A stretch of DNA of 64,000 nt from Clostridiales bacterium NK3B98 (GTDB lineage: Bacteria > Bacillota > Clostridia > Oscillospirales > Oscillospiraceae). Position 1 is the first letter of the stretch. Each line of letters begins with the position of its first letter. The notes beneath the pieces were generated by a model. That model did no database searches. It was not told where the DNA came from and saw nothing but the letters and a program-made list of their open reading frames with translations. Shown one piece after another: positions 35,689 to 44,117 of the stretch. The stretch covers positions 1 through 64,000 of the forward strand of contig ATWA01000008.1 of NCBI GenBank assembly GCA_000421005.1. The letters are read 5' to 3'. The position numbers and the translations under genes are program-made.

Positions 35689-37908
35689 TTACTTTGCCTT
35701 GAGGATATACAATCTGGATTCAAAGTCCCCGCTGTCGGTGCGCCCCAGCTCGGAGAGGGGGGAAACCGGGTCGCTGGTAATCAGCCCGCAGCGCATCAGC
35801 TCGTCGCCGTAGTGGGCGGTTCCTGTGACGCTGTTCTGATAGCAGAAATCAGGATTGAGTCCTTCCAGACGAAGGCGTGAGAAATCCTTATTGGCCTGAT
35901 TCAGTACCCGATACCAGCCCACAATGGCGGTTTTCTGGTCTGCGCTAACCACCATCCATGCGGTTTCGTTTCCCTCAAAGGGGCTTTTCAGCCGGTAGAA
36001 GGTGCCAAATTGCAGCAGAGAGCGGTATTCCTTCATAAACCGAATCTGCTCTTTGACCTCCTCCAGCTCTGACGGGGTCAGCTTGTTCAAATCCAGCTCA
36101 TAGCCAAAGGTGCCGAAGCAGGCAACGTTGGCTCTGGTGTGCAAGGGGGTGGAGCGCATTACCTGATGGTTGGGAGACACGGACACATGAGCGCCCATGC
36201 TGCTCACCGGGTAGCACAGGCTGGTACCGTACTGGATTTTCAGCCGCTCCACGGCGTCCGAGTCGTCACTGGTCCAGCACTGGGGCGCATAGTAAAGCAT
36301 ACCCGGGTCAAATCGGGCGCCTCCGCTGGCGCAGGACTCAAAGAGGACATGGGGGAACCGGCTTGTCAGCCGTTCATACAGGTTGTATACCCCCAGAATG
36401 TAGCGGTGGAATACCTCCCCCTGACGGTCAGGGGGCAGGACTGCGGAATAGCACTCTGTGATGCTTCGGTTCATGTCCCACTTCACATAGGACACCTTTG
36501 CCCCGCCTAAAATGACGGACATCTGTTGGTAGAGGTTGTCCACCACCTCCGGTCGGGAGAAGTCCAGCACCAGCTGATGACGACCTACGCAGGCGTTTCG
36601 TCCCGGTGTGCGAAGCACCCAGTCCGGGTGGGCACGGTACAGGTCTGAGTCCTCATTCACCATCTCCGGCTCAAACCAGAGACCAAACTTCATACCCAGT
36701 CCCTCAATCCGCTGTGCCAGGCCGGAGATTCCGTTTGCCAGCCGCTGTGGATTGGCCTGCCAGTCTCCCAGTCCGGCGTGGTCATTGCACCGCTGTCCAA
36801 ACCAGCCGTCGTCCAGCACGAACAGCTCCACCCCGCAGTCCCGTGCTCTAGTGGCAATTTCAATCAACCTGTCTTCGGTAAAGTCAAAGTAGGTGGCCTC
36901 CCAGTTGTTAATGAGGATGGGACGGGGACGGTCCCGCCACTCCCCTCTGGCAAGCCGGCGTCCATACAGCTGATGGAAGGTCTGGCTCATGTCATTGAGT
37001 CCCTTTTGGGAATAGACCAGCACTGCCTCCGGGGTTTGGAAGCGCTCTCCCGGTTCCAGCTTCCAGTCAAAGCCAAAGGGATTGATGCCGCAGAGCAGAC
37101 GGGTGTTTTGGTGGGCGTCCACCTGTGCGGAAATCTGGAAGTTGCCGCTGTAAATGAGAGACAGTCCCAACACCTCTCCCTGACGCTCTCCCGCATCGGG
37201 ACGCAGCAATGCCACAAAGGGATTCTGCTCATGGGAGGAGCTGCCCCGCAGGCTGTCCACTGCGGTCAGCCCCGGTGTCAGAGGACGGCGGACGATGTGC
37301 CGTTCCCTGCCCCAGCATCCGGAGAGCTGAAGCCACTCATAATCGCTGTCCGGCAAATCCAGACTGAGGCTCATAGCCCGGCGGAGGTGGACAGTTTCCT
37401 CTCCCTGATTGGCGATCATGACGCTTCTGGCAATGGCGGCATAGTCCGCAAAAATGGTGTAGCGCAGCAGGGCGGTCACCCCGGTGAGGGCGTCTCTCAG
37501 GGTAACTTCCAGCGTCATAGCCTCCCGGTCATCCTCCACATAGGTGGCGGGCAGTCCGGGCAGGTTTGGCTTGCCAGAGGCGATGGTATGGCTCTCATAG
37601 ACAAATTCACTGATGCTGCTGCCGTTTTGCTGCATCACCTCCACCGCCGGGTGGCGGAAATCAGAGGTGCCGTAAACCGGGTATTCCTGCCGCAGATGCT
37701 CCAGCGAAAAGGCAGGGTCTTGGTCGTAGGGACAGGCAGTCATGGCTCGGGGGGTCATCTCAATCAGGTGGGAGAAGTCCTCCCGGTCATGAATGGCGGC
37801 ACCGAAATAGAGCTGACCCAGATGTCCGTTCTTCAAAACTGTGAAAATGTAGCTGATTTCATCGTTGAACAGGTGGAAGGTCTTGCTGCTGTGATAACGA
37901 ATGTCCAT
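35689..37908 (-). CDS. Alpha-galactosidase (GH36)
   Basis: Cytoplasmic glycosidase of 739 residues that removes alpha-1,6-galactose from raffinose-type sugars and galactomannan fragments. An N-terminal beta-supersandwich is followed by the TIM barrel (about 330-640) and a C-terminal beta domain. The nucleophile is Asp478 (YVKWDMNR) and the acid/base is Asp548 (CWTSDDSD), the same numbering as the well-studied Geobacillus enzyme. The start at 37908 follows GGGAGGAAA; an extension to 37947 is less likely. No sugar transporter is adjacent, and it appears to be a single gene between unrelated units. Confidence 0.95.
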   Translation of the reverse strand: MDIRYHSSKTFHLFNDEISYIFTVLKNGHLGQLYFGAAIHDREDFSHLIEMTPRAMTACPYDQDPAFSLEHLRQEYPVYGTSDFRHPAVEVMQQNGSSISEFVYESHTIASGKPNLPGLPATYVEDDREAMTLEVTLRDALTGVTALLRYTIFADYAAIARSVMIANQGEETVHLRRAMSLSLDLPDSDYEWLQLSGCWGRERHIVRRPLTPGLTAVDSLRGSSSHEQNPFVALLRPDAGERQGEVLGLSLIYSGNFQISAQVDAHQNTRLLCGINPFGFDWKLEPGERFQTPEAVLVYSQKGLNDMSQTFHQLYGRRLARGEWRDRPRPILINNWEATYFDFTEDRLIEIATRARDCGVELFVLDDGWFGQRCNDHAGLGDWQANPQRLANGISGLAQRIEGLGMKFGLWFEPEMVNEDSDLYRAHPDWVLRTPGRNACVGRHQLVLDFSRPEVVDNLYQQMSVILGGAKVSYVKWDMNRSITECYSAVLPPDRQGEVFHRYILGVYNLYERLTSRFPHVLFESCASGGARFDPGMLYYAPQCWTSDDSDAVERLKIQYGTSLCYPVSSMGAHVSVSPNHQVMRSTPLHTRANVACFGTFGYELDLNKLTPSELEEVKEQIRFMKEYRSLLQFGTFYRLKSPFEGNETAWMVVSADQKTAIVGWYRVLNQANKDFSRLRLEGLNPDFCYQNSVTGTAHYGDELMRCGLITSDPVSPLSELGRTDSGDFESRLYILKAK

Positions 37909-37957
37909 TTTGATTTCCTCCCGGTGTCGGCTATGTGTCTGTAGCATATTGGAGCAA

Positions 37958-37988
37958 CAGGCCCCGATCCTCAGCGGATCGAGGCCTG
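37958..37988. terminator. Terminator after the pilMNO operon
   Basis: CAGGCCcCGATCC and GGATCGaGGCCTG pair with one mismatch, just past the pilO stop on the minus strand and upstream of the alpha-galactosidase start. Confidence 0.7.
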
Positions 37989-37995
37989 ATTTGGA

Positions 37996-38676
37996 TTAAA
38001 ACCCGTTATTTGTTACATTTTGGACATCGTCAGCGGCTGCTGTACCTGCAATGGCGCTGTCCATGCTGTAATTCACGTCAGAGCCAGCCTCCCTGCTGTC
38101 CGCAGGCAGACCGGAGTCCGGTGTGCCGCCCACCATGGTTTCATAGAAGGTAGCGGTGCAGCTGACCTGACAATCGCTCAGCAGGTCATCCTCCCGGGCC
38201 ATACCGCAACTGATGTCCCCGATGAGGCAGCGGTAAGGACAATACGCAAGCTCAGCCAAAATATCCTTCATCTCTTCATAGCTGGAAACGGTAAAGCTCA
38301 GGGAGAAGGCTCTGCGAATCTGATCTCCATCCCGGGTGATGTCAGAGAAGGTAATGGCGTAGCGTTCCGTGGGAGCCAAAATCTCGTTGAGCATCCGCAG
38401 CTCTTCCTTGGAGTTGTTATAGCTGGCCATCATGCCCACCGTTCTGCCGTTTTTGACGTCGTCCAGCTCGTTTTGCATATTCTCCAAGTGGGTGATCTGG
38501 GCAGTTACCACATCCAGCTCTGTCTGTAGCGACTGCTTTTCCGCCTCACAGGTGTTCAACGCAGTGCGAACCGGCTGGTCCACAAAATTATAGTAGAACA
38601 GTCCTACCAGTATAGCTACCAGAGCAACAATCAGAGCCCGTTCCTTGATGGTAAAATCACGGCTTAAAATCTTCAT
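37996..38676 (-). CDS. pilO: PilO-like type IV filament assembly protein
   Basis: Inner-membrane protein of 226 residues with one transmembrane helix (about 13-31) and a periplasm-side coiled-coil (about 35-70). A small ferredoxin-like domain (about 90-190) follows, as in PilO/GspM. PilO pairs with PilN to couple the cytoplasmic PilM ring to the assembly machine. The start overlaps the pilN stop (ATGA), with GGAGGG upstream. The assignment rests on topology and gene order, because the sequence is weakly conserved. Confidence 0.8.
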   Translation of the reverse strand: MKILSRDFTIKERALIVALVAILVGLFYYNFVDQPVRTALNTCEAEKQSLQTELDVVTAQITHLENMQNELDDVKNGRTVGMMASYNNSKEELRMLNEILAPTERYAITFSDITRDGDQIRRAFSLSFTVSSYEEMKDILAELAYCPYRCLIGDISCGMAREDDLLSDCQVSCTATFYETMVGGTPDSGLPADSREAGSDVNYSMDSAIAGTAAADDVQNVTNNGF

Positions 38677-39470
38677 GGGTTACCCTCCCCAAAACGCTGT
38701 TCTGTCTCTCTGGCTGCCTGATCCAGTTGGTCGGCCGTCTCGGTAGCCTTATCGATTGCAGCGAACAAAGAGGACTTCTGCTTTGCTTCCTCCGCCTCTT
38801 CAACCACCACTCCGGCAGCCTCAGCGTCATCCTTATTCTTCAGATAGACCACCATCTGGCTGGTCACTTCATTCTGCTCCTCCACAACTCTGCCTCTCTG
38901 GGTGCGGTTGGTGGTAGAGGCATTGGTGATGGTACAGAAGTCCACCAGAGGCTCTTCGTTCATCTGCTGAATCAGCAGGTTGATCTCCTGCAAATCGCCC
39001 CGGGTGATGTCCAGCGTCAGGGTGTTGCCGCTGAGCGTCCAGTTGGTGAACCATGCCTGTGGGACAACCACTCGCTCCAGCAAGTCAATCACCGCAATCC
39101 GGTCTGTGCGGGAGAGCTCCTCCGCAGTCATGCCGGAGTAAGTAAAGTGGGCATACTCATTGGTCAGTTCGCCAAAATCGTCCAGCCGGTCATAGGCGGC
39201 GTTCACCTGACTCTGCATGGCAGAGACTTCAGCCTCCGCCTTGCTCACCTGAACCATCCGATCCAGCACAAAGAATTTACTCAGCACGGCAGCCGCAAGC
39301 ACAATCAGCACCACAGCAGGAATGACAACCGAAGGCTTGAGCGGCTTCACGCCAACCGTGGCCAGATTCAGGTTTCTTTTGGTGGGGAGGTTATGGACTT
39401 TGCCTTTCTTCCCTACGGTGACTCTGCTCACTCCGTCCCCTGTTTTTTTCAAACCATCTAATAACGCCAA
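38673..39470 (-). CDS. pilN: PilN-like type IV filament assembly protein
   Basis: Bitopic membrane protein of about 265 residues. A basic cytoplasmic N-terminus contains the short NLPTKRNLNL segment (residues about 26-36), which resembles the INLLP motif that binds PilM. A transmembrane helix (about 47-68), a coiled-coil, a PilN-like domain and an acidic coiled tail follow. A GTG at 39479 opens the frame, but the perfect GGAGGTGATT site overlaps that codon, so the TTG at 39470, 7 nt downstream of GGAGGT, is the likelier start. It sits directly after pilM. Confidence 0.8.
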   Translation of the reverse strand: MALLDGLKKTGDGVSRVTVGKKGKVHNLPTKRNLNLATVGVKPLKPSVVIPAVVLIVLAAAVLSKFFVLDRMVQVSKAEAEVSAMQSQVNAAYDRLDDFGELTNEYAHFTYSGMTAEELSRTDRIAVIDLLERVVVPQAWFTNWTLSGNTLTLDITRGDLQEINLLIQQMNEEPLVDFCTITNASTTNRTQRGRVVEEQNEVTSQMVVYLKNKDDAEAAGVVVEEAEEAKQKSSLFAAIDKATETADQLDQAARETEQRFGEGNP

Positions 39471-39485
39471 TTGAATCACCTCCCA

Positions 39486-40553
39486 TTATTCCAGCGTAAC
39501 GCCAACCGCCTGAAGCAGCTCATAGCTGTCCTCCACGCGGTCACCGCCATGGGGCAGCAGCTCCGAAGCCTGATGGATCTTCATATCCAGCGTCTCGGCG
39601 ATCACCCGGCGCAAAGGAGCGATGGCTGCACCGCCGCCGCAGAGCCATACGTCGTTGATCTGGCTGTCCGGGTTGCTGAACCGGTAGAAGTTCAGCGCCC
39701 GCATCAGCTCCACAGAGATGCTGTTGTATGCGTTGCGGCAGGCTTCCTTATTCTGGCAGTCGTCGTAATTGTTCAGCAGGTAGGTGTGAGCCAGATGGAT
39801 GTCCACATTGTAGGTATCAGCCAGCGCCTGATCCAGCGTTGCCAGACCAACCTCCAAGCCGCGGGTTACCACATGGCGCTCGCCCCGGAACATATACATC
39901 CGGATGGCCTCGTGACCCAGATCCAGAATGCAATACTCCTCCGGATGGTCGCCCTTTTTCTCATATGCCCGGATCAGGGAGATGTAGCTGCTCACAGTGG
40001 GGGCAGCCTTTACCATTTTCAGCCCCGCCTTGCGCAACAACGCACGGGAGTCCTGAACTAACACAGCTGGCACTGCTACCGCCAGCAGCTCCATAGCGGC
40101 ACCGGTTCCCTCATCCTCTTCCAGCGGGGATTCCGGTGCTCCCTCCCCCTCTTCCTCTTTTTCCGGCTTCTGCATGGACTCTGCGATCTCCTGAGGGGTG
40201 GAGATCATGGCATAGTCGAACATATAGTCCTTCAGCTCGTCGGTAATGTAGTCCCGAAACTCAAAGGGAAGGTTATAAGTCAACTGATCCGCCGTCATGA
40301 CGGGCGTGGATACGCTGCGCACAAACACCGCCTCATTTGCCAGGACAATGGCCGCCTCTTTGCAGCGAATGCCATGCTTTTTCATGGTCTCACGGATCAG
40401 CTCGCCCATGCTCTCCACCGAAACCACCCGGTATTCCTTGACCAGCGCTTCGGGCACGGGCACGGTGACCGCCTTTTTCACCTGTCCTTTGTTCACAAGG
40501 ACCAGCTTCAGGTTATCCGATCCAATATCTACCCCTAGTATATTCTTTGCCAT
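39486..40553 (-). CDS. pilM: PilM-like actin-fold type IV filament assembly ATPase
   Basis: Cytoplasmic actin/FtsA-like protein of 355 residues that binds the PilN tail and links it to the motor. The phosphate-1 motif GVDIGSDNLKLV lies at residues 7-18, phosphate-2 is YCILDLGHEAIRMY, and the adenosine motif is DVWLCGGGAAI. An acidic insert (about 130-155, EKEEEGEGAPESPLEEDEG) is unusual for the family. GAGGATG precedes the ATG. It is in an operon with the prepilin peptidase upstream and pilN and pilO downstream. Confidence 0.9.
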   Translation of the reverse strand: MAKNILGVDIGSDNLKLVLVNKGQVKKAVTVPVPEALVKEYRVVSVESMGELIRETMKKHGIRCKEAAIVLANEAVFVRSVSTPVMTADQLTYNLPFEFRDYITDELKDYMFDYAMISTPQEIAESMQKPEKEEEGEGAPESPLEEDEGTGAAMELLAVAVPAVLVQDSRALLRKAGLKMVKAAPTVSSYISLIRAYEKKGDHPEEYCILDLGHEAIRMYMFRGERHVVTRGLEVGLATLDQALADTYNVDIHLAHTYLLNNYDDCQNKEACRNAYNSISVELMRALNFYRFSNPDSQINDVWLCGGGAAIAPLRRVIAETLDMKIHQASELLPHGGDRVEDSYELLQAVGVTLE

Positions 40554-40579
40554 CGGTCATCCTCACTCTTTTCTTATTC

Positions 40580-41374
40580 TTAGATTCCCAGTAATCCCAG
40601 ATACCATGTTACCATCCCGTCTCCCCAGAGCAGCATAATCGCCGTTGCCGCTGCGATGGACGGTCCAAAGGGGATCATCCCCTGATTGGCTTTCCCTTTG
40701 CCCAATGCCACGAACACCAGTCCCAGCGCCGCAGCCAGCAGCACCGCAAACAGGGATGCCACCGGGCCTAAATACAATCCCACCAGCGCAAACAGCTTAA
40801 TGTCGCCGCCGCCTAAGGAATCCCGTTTCAGGATCCGATCCATGGCGAGAGAGAGCAGCAGAATGCCCCCTCCCAGTCCCACGCCGGTGATAATGTGGGC
40901 AATGATCTCTGATACTTCCATGCCCACAAAGGGGATGGTCACAAACCATGTGACTGCCGCAAGAATCAGCGTCTCATCGGGAATGATGTAGCTCTCCAGA
41001 TCCACCAGTGACAGGCAGAACAGGCAGCACAGCAAAACCCAGTTGCGCAGGCAGACCACAGTCAGGTCAAACCGCATCAGGCAGGCCACCGTCACCAGAG
41101 CAAAGAACACTTCGGTCAGTACATACCGGGGTGAAATCTTTGTACCGCAGTGGCGGCACTTTCCCCGCAGGAACAGCCAGCTGAATACCGGGACCAGATC
41201 CGGCACTTCCAGCGTATGTCCGCAGACCGGACAGCGGCTTCTTCCCTTCCACCACGGCTCTTTGTGGGCAACCCGCCACGCAGCGCAGTTGAGAAAGGAG
41301 CCAAACGCAGCCCCCAGAAAGGCGGCCACGGCAATGCAGTAGGCCAATATGCCTCCTGAGGTGTAGATACTCAT
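40580..41374 (-). CDS. pilD: Prepilin peptidase (A24 family, with methylase domain)
   Basis: Membrane aspartyl protease of 264 residues that removes the leader of prepilins and methylates the new N-terminus. The N-terminal methylase part has two zinc CxxC pairs (CPVCGH, CRHCG). The catalytic aspartates lie in LVDLESYIIPDE and GGGDIKL (GxGD). Seven or eight transmembrane helices are visible. The ATG at 41374 has GGGGAG about 8 nt upstream; an in-frame GTG at 41392 lies too close to that site. It would process the pseudopilins encoded nearby. Confidence 0.95.
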   Translation of the reverse strand: MSIYTSGGILAYCIAVAAFLGAAFGSFLNCAAWRVAHKEPWWKGRSRCPVCGHTLEVPDLVPVFSWLFLRGKCRHCGTKISPRYVLTEVFFALVTVACLMRFDLTVVCLRNWVLLCCLFCLSLVDLESYIIPDETLILAAVTWFVTIPFVGMEVSEIIAHIITGVGLGGGILLLSLAMDRILKRDSLGGGDIKLFALVGLYLGPVASLFAVLLAAALGLVFVALGKGKANQGMIPFGPSIAAATAIMLLWGDGMVTWYLGLLGI

Positions 41375-41388
41375 ACGCACGCTCCCCT

Positions 41389-42120
41389 TCACTGGCCATT
41401 ATAGCTGTAACTGTCTCCGGTCCAGCCGTCGTTCTCCTGCCACATGGCGCAATGTTCTTCGTCCGCAAAGGAAAAGTAGCAGATATCCCCTTCCGCTGAA
41501 CCGAAGTCCTCGCCGAAGTTGCTGTGACCGGCGATGCCATAGTAGGCGACCACGCCCGCATCTTCATAACCCTTTGTGGTGGATGTCCCCCGCTTAAAGG
41601 GCACTTCTTCATCTGTGAGCAGGGCGGTCCATGTACTGCCGTTCAGCTTAAACTCCAGCTGCTCCGGGTAATCTTCTCCATTCAGCTTACTGCGGCGAAG
41701 CCCCTCTTCCAGCTGTCGCAGCACATACTCGGAGTTGAGACGTGTGCAGCGCTTTTTGTCGCTGTCGTGCATCCCACACACCAAGTCATAGGGCAGGCCG
41801 TCCTTGTTGTTGGTTCGCACCAGATAAACCTTTCCTCCACTGGGGCACAGGTCATCCCATCCGTTCATGGCATAGGTTACAACTCTCATTGCCTCCAGCT
41901 CATTCTGATCTGTATTGCCGCTCAGATAATCTTCCGCAAGGCGGCGTCTGGCAGTGTCCAATCCTGCGGCGCACGCAGCATCTTCTCCCTTCTTCTCATA
42001 GGGGGCAAAGGTGGGAAAGATGGCAAGCACCGCCATAACAATCACCAGAATCAGCAGTATTGCCACCAGAAGGCTGACTCCATCGTTTTCACTCAGCTTC
42101 CGGTTTATTTTTCCGGTCAT
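41389..42120 (-). CDS. Pseudopilin-like membrane-anchored protein
   Basis: Protein of 243 residues with a short charged leader, then Gly followed by a hydrophobic helix (DGVSLLVAILLILVIVMAVL). This resembles a class III prepilin, though Glu at +5 is missing. The exported part has several Cys residues and an LRQLEEGLRRS helix. By layout it may be a minor pilin of the PilX/GspK kind. AGAAGGTG precedes the ATG. It is first in the operon with pilD, pilM, pilN and pilO and follows a good promoter. Confidence 0.65.
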   Translation of the reverse strand: MTGKINRKLSENDGVSLLVAILLILVIVMAVLAIFPTFAPYEKKGEDAACAAGLDTARRRLAEDYLSGNTDQNELEAMRVVTYAMNGWDDLCPSGGKVYLVRTNNKDGLPYDLVCGMHDSDKKRCTRLNSEYVLRQLEEGLRRSKLNGEDYPEQLEFKLNGSTWTALLTDEEVPFKRGTSTTKGYEDAGVVAYYGIAGHSNFGEDFGSAEGDICYFSFADEEHCAMWQENDGWTGDSYSYNGQ

Positions 42121-42155
42121 TTACGCACCTTCTTCCGGATATGAATCCGGATATA

Positions 42156-42184
42156 ATTTTAACATATTGGTTCGTTGAAATCAA
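42156..42184 (-). promoter_or_regulatory. Promoter of the pil assembly operon
   Basis: On the minus strand, TTGATT (42179-42184) and TAAAAT (42156-42161) are spaced by 17 bp, 36 bp before the first gene. The remaining bases up to 42331 hold an inverted repeat CAGCC/GGCTG (around 42244-42272) and no gene. Confidence 0.65.
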
Positions 42185-42331
42185 GAGTTCTGCGTTTGTT
42201 TATTCCAGATATATGCCCATGGGATTTTTTCCCGCATTTCATAAACTCAGCCCCCCGCCGCAATGGCAGGAGGCTGACGGTGGATGACAGGCATCCTTCC
42301 TGTTTTTTGCGTTGGAAGCATGTTTTCACGG

Positions 42332-43705
42332 TTATGCCTCCGGTTTGTCCATTCGTTCAAAGATACTGCCCGGCTGTTCGCAGCGGGGGCAGATGAAGTC
42401 TTTCGTCATCTGCCCTTCGTGCACATAGCCGCACACCGGGCAGCGCCATGTCTCCGTATGGTACTGCTGCTGTACTTCTCTGCGCTGTCCCCTGGATGAT
42501 TTTTTCTCCTTCAGGTGGGCGTGGCAGCGGTCAATATCCTGGATGATGTCACCGTCCAACTGCCCGGCTGCCCCCATCTTCCGCAGGATTTCCATAGCGG
42601 CGCTGTGGGACATTCCCTCTTTGTAGGGGCGTTCCTCCACCAGCGCCTGATAGATGTCCAGACAGGCCATCATCCGCTCGTGTTTTCCCAGCTGCTCCGC
42701 CTTCAGGCCAAAGGGATAGCCGCTTCCGTCCAGCTTTTCGTGGTGGTAGCTGGCCCATCGGCAGATATCCTCCATACCGCCGATGTTGTGCAGCAATTCC
42801 CATGTCCCCATGGCGTGATTTTGAATCTCCCGGTATTCCTCCCGGGTCAGCTTGCCCGGCTTTTCCAGAATATCGTTGCTGATCAGCAGCTTTCCGATGT
42901 CATGGAGGGCTCCGGCAATATACAGCTTATCCCGCAGCTCCCGGTGGTAGCCGTAGTATTCTCCCATCTGCTCCGCCTTCTCTGCAATCCCCAGAGAGTG
43001 CCGCCAGGTAAAGTGGGACTTATAGTCGGTGATGTGGGCAAAGGAGGTGGAGATGCGCCGCATCACCGGCATAGGTACGTCAATCACCACCGGAGGCACC
43101 AGCCGCTCCAGCACCTTGATCACCTGTTCTCCGGTGATGCTTTCCAGCAGGCTGTAATCCACCGAGCGCACAAACAGCCGACACATCTCGTCGGAAAACC
43201 ACTTGTCCCGCTCTTCCTCCAGCCATGCCTGAATATCCCGGTATTTGTTTTCATCCATGGTCAGCAGGCCGAACCGGGCGTCCACCCGGTCAGCGATGTG
43301 AATCATCTGGCCGTAAATGGGGGTTTGGTCTGCCGTCATACCCAGTGCGCCGGAGCCGTCCGCCCGGTCGTGGTGGTGGAGCACTGCCCCCCGCACCTTA
43401 CTGTAAAAGGGAAAATACAACAGCATTTGCTCCCCGGACAGACAGTGCTCCGCCAGATTCAGCTCTGCCAGATCATACCCTGTATAATCGTCGTTCAGGT
43501 TTTCGGACAGGGTGCAGTCGTGGAGCGCCCCTGCCATGGTCAGGGCGTAGACCGTCTCCTCGTCCATCCCCATGGCCTTGCCCATGGCGTTGACCATGAC
43601 GGCCACCCGTTTTTCATGGTACTGGGATATGCTGAGAATCTCCTCCTCCACAAAGTCGGTGGAGCGGGAGATGGCGGATACAAAATTGGTGAATTCCAGT
43701 TTCAT
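42332..43705 (-). CDS. Tandem HD/HD-GYP protein with C-terminal rubredoxin-like domain
   Basis: Protein of 457 residues with two HD-GYP-type modules. The first (about 30-180) is degenerate: GALHDCTLS in place of HDxGK, and HHHDRADGSGALG in place of a GYP motif. The second (about 225-390) is canonical, with GALHDIGKL near 266 and HHEKLDGSGYP near 325, so cyclic-di-GMP hydrolysis is plausible. The C-terminus (about 420-457) has WRCPVCGYVHEG and CPRCEQPGSIF, a four-Cys rubredoxin-like metal site. Its location beside the pil genes suggests control of filament output by c-di-GMP, perhaps sensing redox or metal through the tail. Confidence 0.88.
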   Translation of the reverse strand: MKLEFTNFVSAISRSTDFVEEEILSISQYHEKRVAVMVNAMGKAMGMDEETVYALTMAGALHDCTLSENLNDDYTGYDLAELNLAEHCLSGEQMLLYFPFYSKVRGAVLHHHDRADGSGALGMTADQTPIYGQMIHIADRVDARFGLLTMDENKYRDIQAWLEEERDKWFSDEMCRLFVRSVDYSLLESITGEQVIKVLERLVPPVVIDVPMPVMRRISTSFAHITDYKSHFTWRHSLGIAEKAEQMGEYYGYHRELRDKLYIAGALHDIGKLLISNDILEKPGKLTREEYREIQNHAMGTWELLHNIGGMEDICRWASYHHEKLDGSGYPFGLKAEQLGKHERMMACLDIYQALVEERPYKEGMSHSAAMEILRKMGAAGQLDGDIIQDIDRCHAHLKEKKSSRGQRREVQQQYHTETWRCPVCGYVHEGQMTKDFICPRCEQPGSIFERMDKPEA

Positions 43706-43727
43706 GGAGGTTTTCCTCTTTAGTCTT

Positions 43728-43760
43728 CACCCCCTCACCGGCTATGCCAGTGAGGGGGTG
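43728..43760. terminator. 11-bp perfect inverted repeat, possible terminator
   Basis: CACCCCCTCAC (43728-43738) and GTGAGGGGGTG (43750-43760) with an 11-nt loop lie between the small open frame and the HD-GYP gene. No clear U-tract follows on the minus strand. Confidence 0.5.
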
Positions 43761-43788
43761 GTTTGGTTGGTTGCGATGGTGCGCCGTT

Positions 43789-44022
43789 TTACGGGTTGCT
43801 CACAATCGTGGTGGGTGTCTGAGCAGGCTGAGCAGTCTTTTGGGCTTTTTCCTGCCGTTCTTTCGCTTTGGCATCAGCATCCGCCTTTGCCCTAGTTCTC
43901 ACTGCTTCACTGCTGCCCGCTTCCGCCACCTTATACTCGTCGGAGACGCAGGTGCCCTGCTGATCCACAATCAGATAGAACCACTTATGAGTGGTTGTTC
44001 TCTGTGTCGGTGGTGTTTTCAC
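43789..44022 (-). CDS. Small protein, possible remnant of a SpaA-type C-terminus
   Basis: Open frame of 77 residues starting at GTG with only a weak ribosome binding site. The segment HKWFYLIVDQQG near its start resembles AKWFFMVVGDD near the C-terminus of the giant protein just upstream. The rest is an Ala/Lys/Glu helix (KADADAKAKERQEKAQ) with a Thr/Pro tail. It may be a separate small gene or the surviving end of a duplicated surface-protein gene. The function is unknown. Confidence 0.4.
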   Translation of the reverse strand: MKTPPTQRTTTHKWFYLIVDQQGTCVSDEYKVAEAGSSEAVRTRAKADADAKAKERQEKAQKTAQPAQTPTTIVSNP

Positions 44023-44080
44023 TGTCTCTCATAGAGGAAGCATATCTTTATTTGACGATAGGGCTTGCTTTGCTTTTGCT

Positions 44081-44109
44081 CCCTCCAGGGCCTTGTCAGC
44101 CCTGGAGGG
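44081..44109 (-). terminator. Hairpin just after the giant gene
   Basis: CCCTCCAGGGC and GCCCTGGAGGG form an 11-bp perfect stem 9 nt beyond the stop codon. No U-run follows, so termination is inferred from placement. Confidence 0.5.
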
Positions 44110-44117
44110 TTGGGCGC

